From: RBG-16-66-20 sp040752005
GTDB lineage: Bacteria; Pseudomonadota; Gammaproteobacteria; Burkholderiales; SG8-39
Assembly (NCBI GenBank): GCA_040752005.1
Contig: JBFMFX010000009.1
Location: forward strand, 62,001-126,000
DNA length: 64,000 nt
Reading direction: 5' to 3'
Position numbers and translations under genes: made by a program. Below the pieces are notes generated by a model. That model saw nothing but the letters and a program-made list of their open reading frames with translations. It was not told the DNA's origin and searched no databases. Of the stretch, positions 8,600-15,653 are shown piece by piece; the first letter of the stretch is position 1; every line of letters starts with the position of its first letter.

Positions 8600-9325
8600 C
8601 ACGGAAGTCCCGGCGACCTTGGGTTATTCGGTTTCGCCCTCGGGTGCAGGCTCGGCTGCCGGTGCTTTGGCTGCGTCGGGCCGAGGGTCGAGTGCGCGTG
8701 CGCCTGCGAGCATCGTCGGAGCCCGGTGCCGCGGCGAAAGGCGGCGCGAGTGCGTGTTGCGCCCCTGCAGAGTTCTGCGGGGAAGCATCGCACGATGGCG
8801 CTCGAGGTGGCTCCGTGCGCGCTGCCTCGCCGCAGGCGAGGGCTCGGACGCCCGCTGCGCCGCCTCTCCGGTACCGCGCCCCTGTTCGGGGTGCCGCGAT
8901 GTACGCGCGAAGACCGAATCGCAATCCTCCCTTGCGCCAGTGGCTGCTGCCGCGGATTGTCGAGCCGGGCAGTCTTAAATGGCGATCGCGCCCACGGGCA
9001 GTGTATCGGCGGGCTGCGGGGCGGCCAAGGCGCAGTGCAATAAGGGATTTCGCGCGGCGTCCATCGCGTTTCGAGATCGCTCGGCGCGTGCGCGGCGCGG
9101 GGCGATGTCCGAAAGTTGCGCGCGGCGGGTGTCGCCTCGTCTGTTCGGTCTCGCCAGCGCCGGGCGAAGCGGCGGGCGGCGCGGCTTGCCGGCGTGGAGA
9201 TTTGCGCCCTTGGCGCCGGCCGCCGGAGCGGCGGCTCGATGGGCCCGCGCGCGGGCCGCTCGCCGATCGTCGGTCCGCTGCCGGGCCGAGGCGTGGCGCG
9301 AACCGGAGCGGGCGCGGTGCCATCG
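8600..9325. other. Gene-free stretch upstream of cas3
   Basis: This stretch of about 0.7 kb has open frames on both strands, but all are arginine/proline/alanine-rich with no recognisable domain, as expected from GC-rich noncoding DNA. It must contain the cas3 promoter, read leftward, and the end of the Fic/WYL transcript. I see two GC-rich inverted repeats near its right end (9220-9234 and 9242-9257) and a small AT-richer spot near 8972-8978. I found no tandem or CRISPR-like direct repeat. A small RNA gene cannot be excluded by eye. Confidence 0.5.
9242..9257. terminator. 16-bp perfect GC palindrome, possible terminator of the Fic transcript
   Basis: The 16 bases GGCCCGCGCGCGGGCC are a perfect palindrome. 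They lie about 70 bases downstream of the Fic stop codon in its direction of transcription. A second inverted repeat with 6-bp arms lies beside it at 9220-9234. There is no T-run, so intrinsic termination is unproven. Confidence 0.3.
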
Positions 9326-9913
9326 TCATTCGATGCCGGCCCGGGAGCACCACGCCGCCTCCAGGCGCTCGCGCCAGAGATTGGCGAGCGGCGCGGGATC
9401 CCCGCGGTCGTGCGCGCGTAGCGCCGCGAGGTATCGCTCGCGCGCGGCGGCGCTGAGCGGGGCCAGTTGCACCGGCGGCAGGCCGAGGCGGCGCAGGATC
9501 TCGCGCAGCCACAGGCGCGTCGCGCGGCCGTTGAACGCGGCGAACGGCCGGATGAAGAGGAGCCTTCCCTCGGCAAAGGCTAGGGCGTCGAACGGTGCGC
9601 CGCCCGCCCGCGCATCGAGCCGCGCCCGCAGATCGCGGCAGTACTCGTTCACGAGCGCGGGCACGAGCGTGAAATCGGGCGGCGGATGCGGCTCGCGGGG
9701 GAAGTTCGCGCCGCGCCAGCCCGCGAGCGGCGGCGCGACGCCGGCGCACAGGCACGCGTGCAGCTCGAGAAGCAGCAGCTCGTCGAGCGCGGCGCGCGCG
9801 AACGCGCCTTCCTCGATGCGGCGCATCAGATCGAGCATGTTGCAGGCGAGCCGCGCCGCAAGCTCGCGATCGCCGGCCTTTTCGAACACGCCGCCGAGCA
9901 TGCCGCGCGCCAC
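9326..9913 (-). CDS. Fic-family protein with degenerate catalytic motif
   Basis: The 195-residue protein has a Fic-type core. The motif region reads FIRPFAAFNGRATR where active Fic AMP-transferases have HPFxDGNGRxGR. The NGR anion-binding loop is kept, but the catalytic histidine is arginine and the metal-binding acidic residue is alanine. Ordinary AMPylation is therefore unlikely, and the protein may bind a nucleotide or act as a structural partner. It starts 25 bases after the WYL regulator stop, so the two are probably co-transcribed toward the cas operon. The start may be the GTG at 9913 or the ATG at 9901. It is not a standard cas gene. Confidence 0.75.
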   Translation of the reverse strand: MARGMLGGVFEKAGDRELAARLACNMLDLMRRIEEGAFARAALDELLLLELHACLCAGVAPPLAGWRGANFPREPHPPPDFTLVPALVNEYCRDLRARLDARAGGAPFDALAFAEGRLLFIRPFAAFNGRATRLWLREILRRLGLPPVQLAPLSAAARERYLAALRAHDRGDPAPLANLWRERLEAAWCSRAGIE

Positions 9914-9938
9914 TCTCAGGCGGCGATAGCGGCGCGCT

Positions 9939-10913
9939 TCAGCCCTCCGGATAGTGCTCGAGGGCGCGCCGCAACTGCGCCGCGACCGCCTTGCGCAGCG
10001 CGGGCGGCGAGACGACTTCCACGCCGGCGCCGTGGCGCAGGATGTCCATGACCAGCTCGCGCTCGTCGCGGTAGGGCAGCGTCAGCTCGAAGCTGCCGTC
10101 GGTGCGGTACTGCCCGACCTGCTCCGGATGCCAGCGCTCGTCGGCCACCCAGCGCGCCCGCTCGGGCGAGAAGCGCAGCACCGCGTGCCGGCTCGCGCGC
10201 CCGGCGAAGATGCCGTAGCTGGAGGCGAAGTGCTCGCGCAGGTCCTGCTCGGGCACTTCCTGCGCCGGCCGGTCGAGTTCGCGCGCCGCGTGGATGCGGT
10301 CCACGGAAAAGATGCGCAGGCCGTTGCGCAGATGGCACCAGGCGTCCAGATACCAGTTGTCGCGGTAGTGAACGAGGTGCTGCGGCGAGACCTCGCGCTC
10401 GGTGGATTCGTCGCGGCTGCGGGAGCGGTAGGCGATCGCCAGGCGCCGGCGCTGCAGCGTCGCGCTCGCGAGCGTGCGAAAGTGCGCGCCGGCGCTGCGC
10501 GCGCCGATCGGCAGCACGCGGATGCGGCGCGGCGCCTCCGAAAGGCCGAGGCGCCGGTGCGCGACCAGCTCAGCGACCCGCCGGGCGATCGGCTGCAGGT
10601 GCTCGGCGAGCAGGCCCGGCTCCAGTTGCTCGAGCAGCCGCTCGAAGACGGCGAGCGCCTGCAGTTCTTTTGCGTTGAACCACAGGCCGGGCAGCTCGTA
10701 CGGGCCATCGCCCGGCGCCTGCGTGTAGAGGTAGCCGCCGCGCTCGGGCTGGAACGCCACCGGCGCACCGAGATAGTCGCGCAGCACCCTGAGCAGCCGG
10801 TACGCGCTCGGCCGGGAGCACTCCAGCCGCTCCATGATGGTCTCGATCGGTACCCCCGTCCTGCGCCCGGCGAGCAGCCGGTGCAGCTCGTAGATCCGGT
10901 CGAACTTGTCCAC
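9939..10913 (-). CDS. HTH and WYL-domain transcriptional regulator
   Basis: The 324-residue protein is a YafY/PafC-type regulator. An N-terminal winged helix-turn-helix (residues 1-60, GVPIETIMERLECSRPSAYR) is followed by a WYL domain from about 140. The WYL region shows RRRLAIAYRSRSRDESTERE, then HLVHYRDNWYLDAWCH and FSVDRI, with a WCX-like C-terminal part. WYL domains sense ligands, often nucleic acid or nucleotide, and WYL regulators recur near prokaryotic defence loci. Here it precedes the Fic-like gene on the same strand as the cas operon, so it is a good candidate for controlling one or both. Direct control of cas3 is an inference. Confidence 0.88.
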   Translation of the reverse strand: MDKFDRIYELHRLLAGRRTGVPIETIMERLECSRPSAYRLLRVLRDYLGAPVAFQPERGGYLYTQAPGDGPYELPGLWFNAKELQALAVFERLLEQLEPGLLAEHLQPIARRVAELVAHRRLGLSEAPRRIRVLPIGARSAGAHFRTLASATLQRRRLAIAYRSRSRDESTEREVSPQHLVHYRDNWYLDAWCHLRNGLRIFSVDRIHAARELDRPAQEVPEQDLREHFASSYGIFAGRASRHAVLRFSPERARWVADERWHPEQVGQYRTDGSFELTLPYRDERELVMDILRHGAGVEVVSPPALRKAVAAQLRRALEHYPEG

Positions 10914-11016
10914 GCGGCGAGTTTACGCCACGCGCCGCTAGCGCAGATGCGCGGAACGCCGCAGCCGTCGCGCTCGTCGGGCGCGCGCCAGCGGCAGCCT
11001 TTGCGCCCTGCGGGCG

Positions 11017-11304
11017 CTAGCGCCGCTTGCGGGACGGGCGCGGGCGTGTGGCGCGGTACTCGCGCTCGACATCCCTCAGCAGGGCATGCGGCTCGCCCTC
11101 GATCGCGCGCATGAAGTGCAGGAATTCGACCACGTCCAGGCGCCGCTCGCCCGACTCGGCCTTCGAGACGTAGGACTGCGGCTTGCCGAGGCGCCGCGCC
11201 AGTTCCTGCTGCGTGATGCCGCGCGCCTGCCGCGCGGCCCGCATCCGGGCGAGCAGCGCGCGATACAGCGGCGAATGGGTGGAGCGCAAGGTCGGCAACC
11301 GCAA
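11017..11304 (-). CDS. XRE-family helix-turn-helix regulator
   Basis: This 95-residue protein is almost entirely one XRE/Cro-type helix-turn-helix (GITQQELARRLGKPQSYVSK, residues 30-50), followed by a GERRLDVVEFLHFM helix and a basic tail. The N-terminal RSTHSPLYRALL segment is typical of stand-alone XRE repressors. A 17-bp palindrome lies 38 bases upstream of its ATG, within the divergent promoter region shared with the GGDEF gene, so autoregulation is likely. No partner toxin gene lies next to it: the following gene on the strand is the WYL regulator, 103 bases away. Confidence 0.85.
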   Translation of the reverse strand: MRLPTLRSTHSPLYRALLARMRAARQARGITQQELARRLGKPQSYVSKAESGERRLDVVEFLHFMRAIEGEPHALLRDVEREYRATRPRPSRKRR

Positions 11305-11342
11305 CAGGACTTGGCCGGCTACGTCTAGACCCGTTTTGCCGT

Positions 11343-11359
11343 TATCCCAACTTGGGATA
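11343..11359. promoter_or_regulatory. 17-bp palindromic operator between XRE and GGDEF genes
   Basis: TATCCCAA and TTGGGATA form a perfect inverted repeat with 8-bp arms around one central C. It lies between the divergent starts of the XRE gene (11304) and the GGDEF gene (11373). Its outer half-sites (TATCC and GGATA, 7 bases apart) resemble the HipB operator, which has the same half-sites 8 bases apart; HipB is also an XRE protein. Binding by the adjacent XRE protein is inferred. Confidence 0.65.
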
Positions 11360-11372
11360 TGCTGCGCGGCGC

Positions 11373-12824
11373 ATGTCCCGGTTTGCCGAGCAGTCGCCCG
11401 CGCCGCGCCGCCGCAGGGCGGCCATTCGTGTGCTGGTGATCGCGGAGGGTGCCGTACAGCCCGCGCCGATCGGGCTTTCGCTCGGTCGGTGCGACGACGC
11501 GCGCCTCGAGGTGAGCCGCCTACGCGCGCTTGCGCCCGCCGCCGGCGCGGCGCGGCGCAGGCCGCCGGATGCGATCGTCCTTGAGCTCTCCGGGACGGCC
11601 GGCCTCGAGCGCGTTCGCCGCGTCGCGCTCGCGTATCCGGACGTTCCGCTGATCGTCCTCGCGCCGCGCGGCGCGCCGGCGCTCGCCGCCCGGGCGATCC
11701 GCCACGGCGCGCAGGACTGCCTGCCGAGGCGCGAAGCCGACGGCGAGCGCCTCGCGTGCGCGATCCGCATGGCGATCGAGCGCAAGCGCGCCGAGGCGCA
11801 ACTGCTGCGGCGCGCGCACTTCGATTCGCTCACCGGGCTGGCGAACCGCGCGCTGTTCGCCGACCGGCTCGCGCACGCGCTCGCGCGCGCGCGGCGCCGC
11901 GGCGAGCGTGTCGGGCTGCTCTATCTGGATCTCGACGGGTTCAAGGCGATCAACGACGCGCGCGGGCACGCGGCGGGCGACGCGGCCCTGCGCCAGGTGG
12001 CGGCGCGCCTGCGCGCCGCGGTGCGCGAGAGCGAGACCGCCGCGCGTTTCGGCGGCGACGAGTTCACGGTGCTGATCGAACTGCTTCGCGACCCGGCGGA
12101 TGCCGTCGCCGTCGCCGCGCGCATCGCCGCCGCGCTGCGCCGCCCGCTCGAGGTCGAGGGGCAGGAGGTGCGCCTGACGGCGAGCATCGGCATCGCGATC
12201 TTTCCGGACGATGGCACCGATCCGCAGACGCTGCTGCGCAGCGCCGACCGGGCGATGTTCCGTGTGAAGCGCTCGGGCGGCGGCCATGCGCGGTTCGCGA
12301 GCGAGCGCCGCACCGGCGGGAAAGCGCGCCGGCGAGGTGAGCCCGCGCCGGCCCCGCAGGATGCGGCGGGCGCCGCGGCCGCGCCGCTGCTCGACTTTGG
12401 CCAGGCGGCCGAGCGCGCAAGGCGCGGCCAGGGCGCGGCGTTCGCGTTCTGCCCGATCGCCGGCGCGCCGGCGCCGCGCCGCGACGCCGCGTGCGCCGGA
12501 GCGAACCTGTTCGTGGTCGCCGATGGCGCCGGCGGCGCGCGGCGATCGCGCGCGGATGCAGGCTACCGCGTCATTTACGTCGGCGGCCGGTTCGGCACCG
12601 CCTCGCTCGTTCGCATGACCTTCGCACCCGGGGCGGTGCCGCGCGAGGCGCGCGAGGCGCGCTACCGCCCGCTGGCGCAGTTCGACGAATCGCTGCTGCG
12701 CGGCGACCTGCACCGCATTCACGCCGCGCTCGCGCTGCGCGCGCTGACGCCGGCGCCGCCTGCGGCGGCCGGTACGGCGTCAAACCCGAACGGCGCGGTG
12801 CGCGCGCGCCCCGCCGCGGGCTAG
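11373..12824 (+). CDS. Diguanylate cyclase with receiver-like N terminus
   Basis: The 483-residue protein has a receiver-like region (about residues 15-130) with no obvious phosphoacceptor pattern. A complete GGDEF domain follows (DSLTGLANRALF, then LLYLDLDGFKAIND and RFGGDEFTVL near residue 235). The signature is intact, so it should make cyclic di-GMP from GTP. The inhibitory-site pattern before GGDEF reads RESE instead of RxxD, so product inhibition may be weakened. The last 160 residues or so are alanine/arginine-rich with an FVVADGAGG stretch and no domain I recognise. I use the ATG at 11373, because the upstream in-frame TTG at 11352 lies inside the palindrome. It converges on, and overlaps by 4 bases, the phosphomannomutase gene. 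Confidence 0.85.
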   Translation: MSRFAEQSPAPRRRRAAIRVLVIAEGAVQPAPIGLSLGRCDDARLEVSRLRALAPAAGAARRRPPDAIVLELSGTAGLERVRRVALAYPDVPLIVLAPRGAPALAARAIRHGAQDCLPRREADGERLACAIRMAIERKRAEAQLLRRAHFDSLTGLANRALFADRLAHALARARRRGERVGLLYLDLDGFKAINDARGHAAGDAALRQVAARLRAAVRESETAARFGGDEFTVLIELLRDPADAVAVAARIAAALRRPLEVEGQEVRLTASIGIAIFPDDGTDPQTLLRSADRAMFRVKRSGGGHARFASERRTGGKARRRGEPAPAPQDAAGAAAAPLLDFGQAAERARRGQGAAFAFCPIAGAPAPRRDAACAGANLFVVADGAGGARRSRADAGYRVIYVGGRFGTASLVRMTFAPGAVPREAREARYRPLAQFDESLLRGDLHRIHAALALRALTPAPPAAAGTASNPNGAVRARPAAG

Positions 12825-14179
12825 AACGGCAGCGGCGCTTCCGGCTTCATCGGCTGCAGCACCGCGCGGAACTCCTCCTGGATGCGGCGCAGAGCCTGCG
12901 GCGTGTCGCCCTCGAAGCGCAGCACGATCACCGGCGTGGTGTTGGAGGCGCGCGCCAGGCCGAAGCCGTCGGCGTATTCGGCGCGCACGCCGTCAATGGT
13001 GAGGATCCGCTCGGCACTGCGGAACGGCTTCGTTTCCTGCAGGCGCGCGATCAGCGCATGCGGCTCGCCCTCGGCGAGCTTCCAGTTGAGTTCCGGCGTC
13101 GAGGGCGCATCGGGTAGCGCCTCGAGCGCCGCGCCCGGATCGGCCTCGCGCGAGACGATTTCCAGCAACCGGGCGCCGGCGTACAGCGCATCGTCGAACC
13201 CGTACCAGCGCTCCTTGAAGAAGATGTGGCCCGACATCTCGCCCGCGAGCGGCGCGCCGCTCTCGGCGAGCTTCGCCTTGATGAGCGAGTGCCCGGTCTT
13301 CCAGATGACGGGACGGCCGCCATGGCGCTCGATCCAGCGCGCGAGCAGCCGCGTGCACTTGACGTCGTAGATGATCTCGGCGCCGGGATTGCGCGCAAGC
13401 ACGTCCTTTGCAAAGAGCATGAGCTGGCGGTCCGGATAGATGACCGCGCCCGAGGGCGTCACCACGCCCAGCCGGTCGCCGTCGCCGTCGAAGGCGAGGC
13501 CGAGCGCCGCGCGCTCGCGCTTCACCGCGGCGATCACGTCGGCGAGATTCTCTGGCTTGGAGGGATCCGGATGGTGGTTCGGAAAGCGCCCGTTCACCTC
13601 GGTGTAGAGCTCGATCACCTCGCAGCCCAGGCGCCGGTAAAGGCGCGGCGCGATCGCGCCGGTGACGCCATTGCCGCAGTCCACCGCGATCCTGAGCGGC
13701 CGCGCGAGCTTCACGTCGCCGGCGATACGCTCGACGTACGCCTCGCGGATGTCGGCGCTCGTGCGCCGCCCTGAGCCGCTGGCGAAGCTTCCGGACTCGA
13801 TGCGCCGGCGCAGTTCCTGGATTTCGTCTCCCGCGAGGGTTTTGCCCTCGACCATCATCTTGATGCCGTTGTATTCGGGCGGGTTGTGGCTGCCGGTGAC
13901 CGCAAGCGCGCTGCCGCAGCCGAGGTGGTGCGCCGCGAACCAGGCAAGCGGTGTCGGCACCATGCCGAGGTCGGTCGCGTCCGCGCCGGAGGCGAGGAGA
14001 CCCTCGATGAGCGCCGCTGCGAGAGCGGGACTGGTGAGTCGCCCGTCGCGGCCAACCGCGAACGCGAGCCCGGGCCGGCCGAGCGCGCGGCCGATCGCGT
14101 GCATCACCTCGTCGCTGAGCGAGCGGCCCGCGATGCCGCGGATGTCGTAGGCGCGGAAGATTTCTGCAGGAACGTTCAT
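12821..14179 (-). CDS. algC: Phosphomannomutase/phosphoglucomutase
   Basis: The 452-residue protein has all four marks of the alpha-phosphohexomutase family: FRAYDIRG at the N terminus, the phosphoserine loop TGSHNPPEYNGIK, the metal loop DGDGDRLG and the sugar-binding GEMSGHIFF. It interconverts hexose 1- and 6-phosphates for LPS and exopolysaccharide precursors. The ATG at 14179 is chosen because it forms an ATGA overlap with the upstream yheT-like gene and places the conserved N terminus correctly. AlgC and ManB/CpsG are close relatives, so the symbol is a best guess. Confidence 0.88.
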   Translation of the reverse strand: MNVPAEIFRAYDIRGIAGRSLSDEVMHAIGRALGRPGLAFAVGRDGRLTSPALAAALIEGLLASGADATDLGMVPTPLAWFAAHHLGCGSALAVTGSHNPPEYNGIKMMVEGKTLAGDEIQELRRRIESGSFASGSGRRTSADIREAYVERIAGDVKLARPLRIAVDCGNGVTGAIAPRLYRRLGCEVIELYTEVNGRFPNHHPDPSKPENLADVIAAVKRERAALGLAFDGDGDRLGVVTPSGAVIYPDRQLMLFAKDVLARNPGAEIIYDVKCTRLLARWIERHGGRPVIWKTGHSLIKAKLAESGAPLAGEMSGHIFFKERWYGFDDALYAGARLLEIVSREADPGAALEALPDAPSTPELNWKLAEGEPHALIARLQETKPFRSAERILTIDGVRAEYADGFGLARASNTTPVIVLRFEGDTPQALRRIQEEFRAVLQPMKPEAPLPF

Positions 14180-15129
14180 CGTTGCTCGAGGAAGTGAAGG
14201 ATTCGGCGCACGAGCCAATCGCCGCGATCCGGAAAGCCGGCATGGCCGCCGGTCGCGGGGAATTCGAGCGTCAGGAAAGCATTATCGCGCGCCGAAGCCG
14301 CGGCCGCATCCAGCGCCTGTGCCGGAAGAAAAGGATCGTTGCGGGCGTTGAGCACCAGCGTCGGTACCGCGATGGCCGCAAGCCACGGGCCGCAGGAGGC
14401 GCGTGCCCAGTAGTCCTCGGCGTCGCGAAAACCGTGCAGCGGCGCGGTCACCGTGTCGTCGAAGGCGCGAAACGTCTTCGCCGCGCGCACGCGCGCCGGA
14501 TCGTACAGGCCGGGGTGGCGGCGGAGCTTCTCGAGCGCCTTGCGCCGCAGCGTCCAGAGGAAATGCCGCGCGTACACCTCGCGGTTGAAGCCGCGATCGA
14601 GCGCATTTGCCGAGGCGGCGAGATCGAGCGGCGCCGACACCGCCACCGCGCGGCGCACGAGCTTCGCCGCGCGCGGCCCCGACTCGCCGAGCCATTTGAG
14701 GAGGACGTTGCCGCCGAGCGAGACGCCCGCTGCGTAAAGCCGCCGACCGGTGTTCGCGAAGCGCTCGATCATCCAGGCGGTTTCGGCGCTGTCGCCGGAA
14801 TGGTAGGCGCGCGGCAGGCGGTTCAATTCGCCCGAGCAGCCGCGGAAATGCGGCAGCGCGACGCGCCAGCCTTGCCGCGTCGCGCGCGCGGCGAGTGCGC
14901 GCGCGTAGTGGCTCGCCGAGCCGCCCTCCAGGCCGTGAAAGAGCACGAGCAGCCGCGGCGCGTGCGGGGCGCCCGCCCAGTCCACGTCCACGAAATCGCC
15001 GTCGGGCGTGTCCCAGCGCTCGCGCGTCCAGGCGACGCGCGGCCGGCGCACGAGCACCGGAACGATCGTCTGCAGATGCCCGCCCGGCAGCCACCAGGGC
15101 GCGCAATACGGCCCGGGATGCGCTTTCAA
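14176..15129 (-). CDS. yheT: YheT-family alpha/beta hydrolase
   Basis: The protein is a YheT/EMB8-type hydrolase of about 317 residues. Marks are PWWLPGGHLQT at the N terminus, the oxyanion HG of LFHGLEGG, the nucleophile elbow GVSLGGN, the acid in NARNDPF and the histidine in TGGHAGF. The substrate is probably a short-chain ester; the physiological role is unknown in most bacteria. A longer frame reaches 15219, but the TTG at 15129 overlaps the stop of the upstream SnoaL-like gene and gives the normal family length, so I prefer it. It is coupled to the following phosphomannomutase gene. Confidence 0.85.
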   Translation of the reverse strand: MKAHPGPYCAPWWLPGGHLQTIVPVLVRRPRVAWTRERWDTPDGDFVDVDWAGAPHAPRLLVLFHGLEGGSASHYARALAARATRQGWRVALPHFRGCSGELNRLPRAYHSGDSAETAWMIERFANTGRRLYAAGVSLGGNVLLKWLGESGPRAAKLVRRAVAVSAPLDLAASANALDRGFNREVYARHFLWTLRRKALEKLRRHPGLYDPARVRAAKTFRAFDDTVTAPLHGFRDAEDYWARASCGPWLAAIAVPTLVLNARNDPFLPAQALDAAAASARDNAFLTLEFPATGGHAGFPDRGDWLVRRILHFLEQR

Positions 15130-15566
15130 TGAAGGAGCTTGGGCCCCGGCGGAGCGGGGGGGCGTTCGGCCGGCACCGCGGCGGGTGCGGGCGAGGCGTG
15201 GTGCACGATCATTCGCCATCCGGTCGCGGTGCGGAGGTACACGTTCGTCGCCACCACCGGCGGCTGCGGCCTGGATTCGCCGGGCACCGTGATCGTCTCG
15301 TGCACGCTGTGCACCGCGAGCATCGCATTGGCGATCGTCACGCGCTGCACCGCGCGGATGCGCATGCCGGGGCCGGCGGCGAAAATCGCGCGCCAGCTAC
15401 CGCGCACCTGCTCGGCACCGGCAAGGCGCGGCCCGCCCGGATGCACGCAGACGATCTCCTCGTCCTCCGCCCAGACGGCCATCATCGCTTCCAGGTCGGC
15501 GGCCTCGATCGCCTCGTAGAAGGCGTTTTCCGCATCCTGCGCCGTCGGAAAAAACTTCCCCGCCAT
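15126..15566 (-). CDS. SnoaL/DUF4440-like (NTF2 fold) protein
   Basis: The 146-residue protein fits the NTF2-like superfamily. It has an N-terminal helical part (AENAFYEAIEAADLEAMMAV, then WAEDEEIVCVHP) followed by beta strands ending in TGWRMIVHHASP. Many members are small cytoplasmic enzymes or binding proteins annotated as ketosteroid-isomerase-like; the ligand is not predictable here. It sits directly upstream of the yheT-like gene with overlapping stop and start. The REP-like repeat lies a few bases before its start codon, so its expression may depend on readthrough from waaF. Confidence 0.8.
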   Translation of the reverse strand: MAGKFFPTAQDAENAFYEAIEAADLEAMMAVWAEDEEIVCVHPGGPRLAGAEQVRGSWRAIFAAGPGMRIRAVQRVTIANAMLAVHSVHETITVPGESRPQPPVVATNVYLRTATGWRMIVHHASPAPAAVPAERPPAPPGPKLLH

Positions 15567-15570
15567 CCAG

Positions 15571-15653
15571 AATCAGGGTCAGACCCCGTTTTTTCTCCCG
15601 TACCGCTATTGTTGCCGAAAATCAGGTCAGACCCGGGCCTGACCCTGATTTTC
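15571..15653. repeat. REP-like palindromic repeat pair
   Basis: Two copies of an AATCAGGGTCAGACCC-type core occur here. The first (15571 onward) is followed by a T-run, CGTTTTTT. The second (about 15617-15653) is an imperfect hairpin whose arms are GAAAATCAGG(G)TCAG and the complement of GACCCTGATTTTC, with one base missing in one arm. From memory this motif class is scattered in many beta- and gammaproteobacterial genomes as REP-type elements mobilised by REP-associated transposases. It lies between waaF and the SnoaL-like gene and encodes the last codons of waaF. Confidence 0.7.

Noticed and set aside
8532..9755. Long minus- and plus-strand open frames between the Fic gene and cas3
   Set aside because: The products are arginine/proline/alanine-rich with no domain, and frames are open on both strands at once, as expected for GC-rich noncoding DNA.
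1..11000. A CRISPR array in the window
   Set aside because: I saw no series of direct repeats with unique spacers; the array probably lies to the left, beyond cas4-cas1 and cas2.
11001..11015. GCGCCC-TGC-GGGCGC hairpin just after the XRE gene as an intrinsic terminator
   Set aside because: The stem is only 6 bp and the following bases in the transcript direction are not a T-run.
11017..11304. The XRE gene as the antitoxin of a HipBA-type pair
   Set aside because: The operator half-sites resemble those of HipB, but neither neighbour is a HipA-like kinase.
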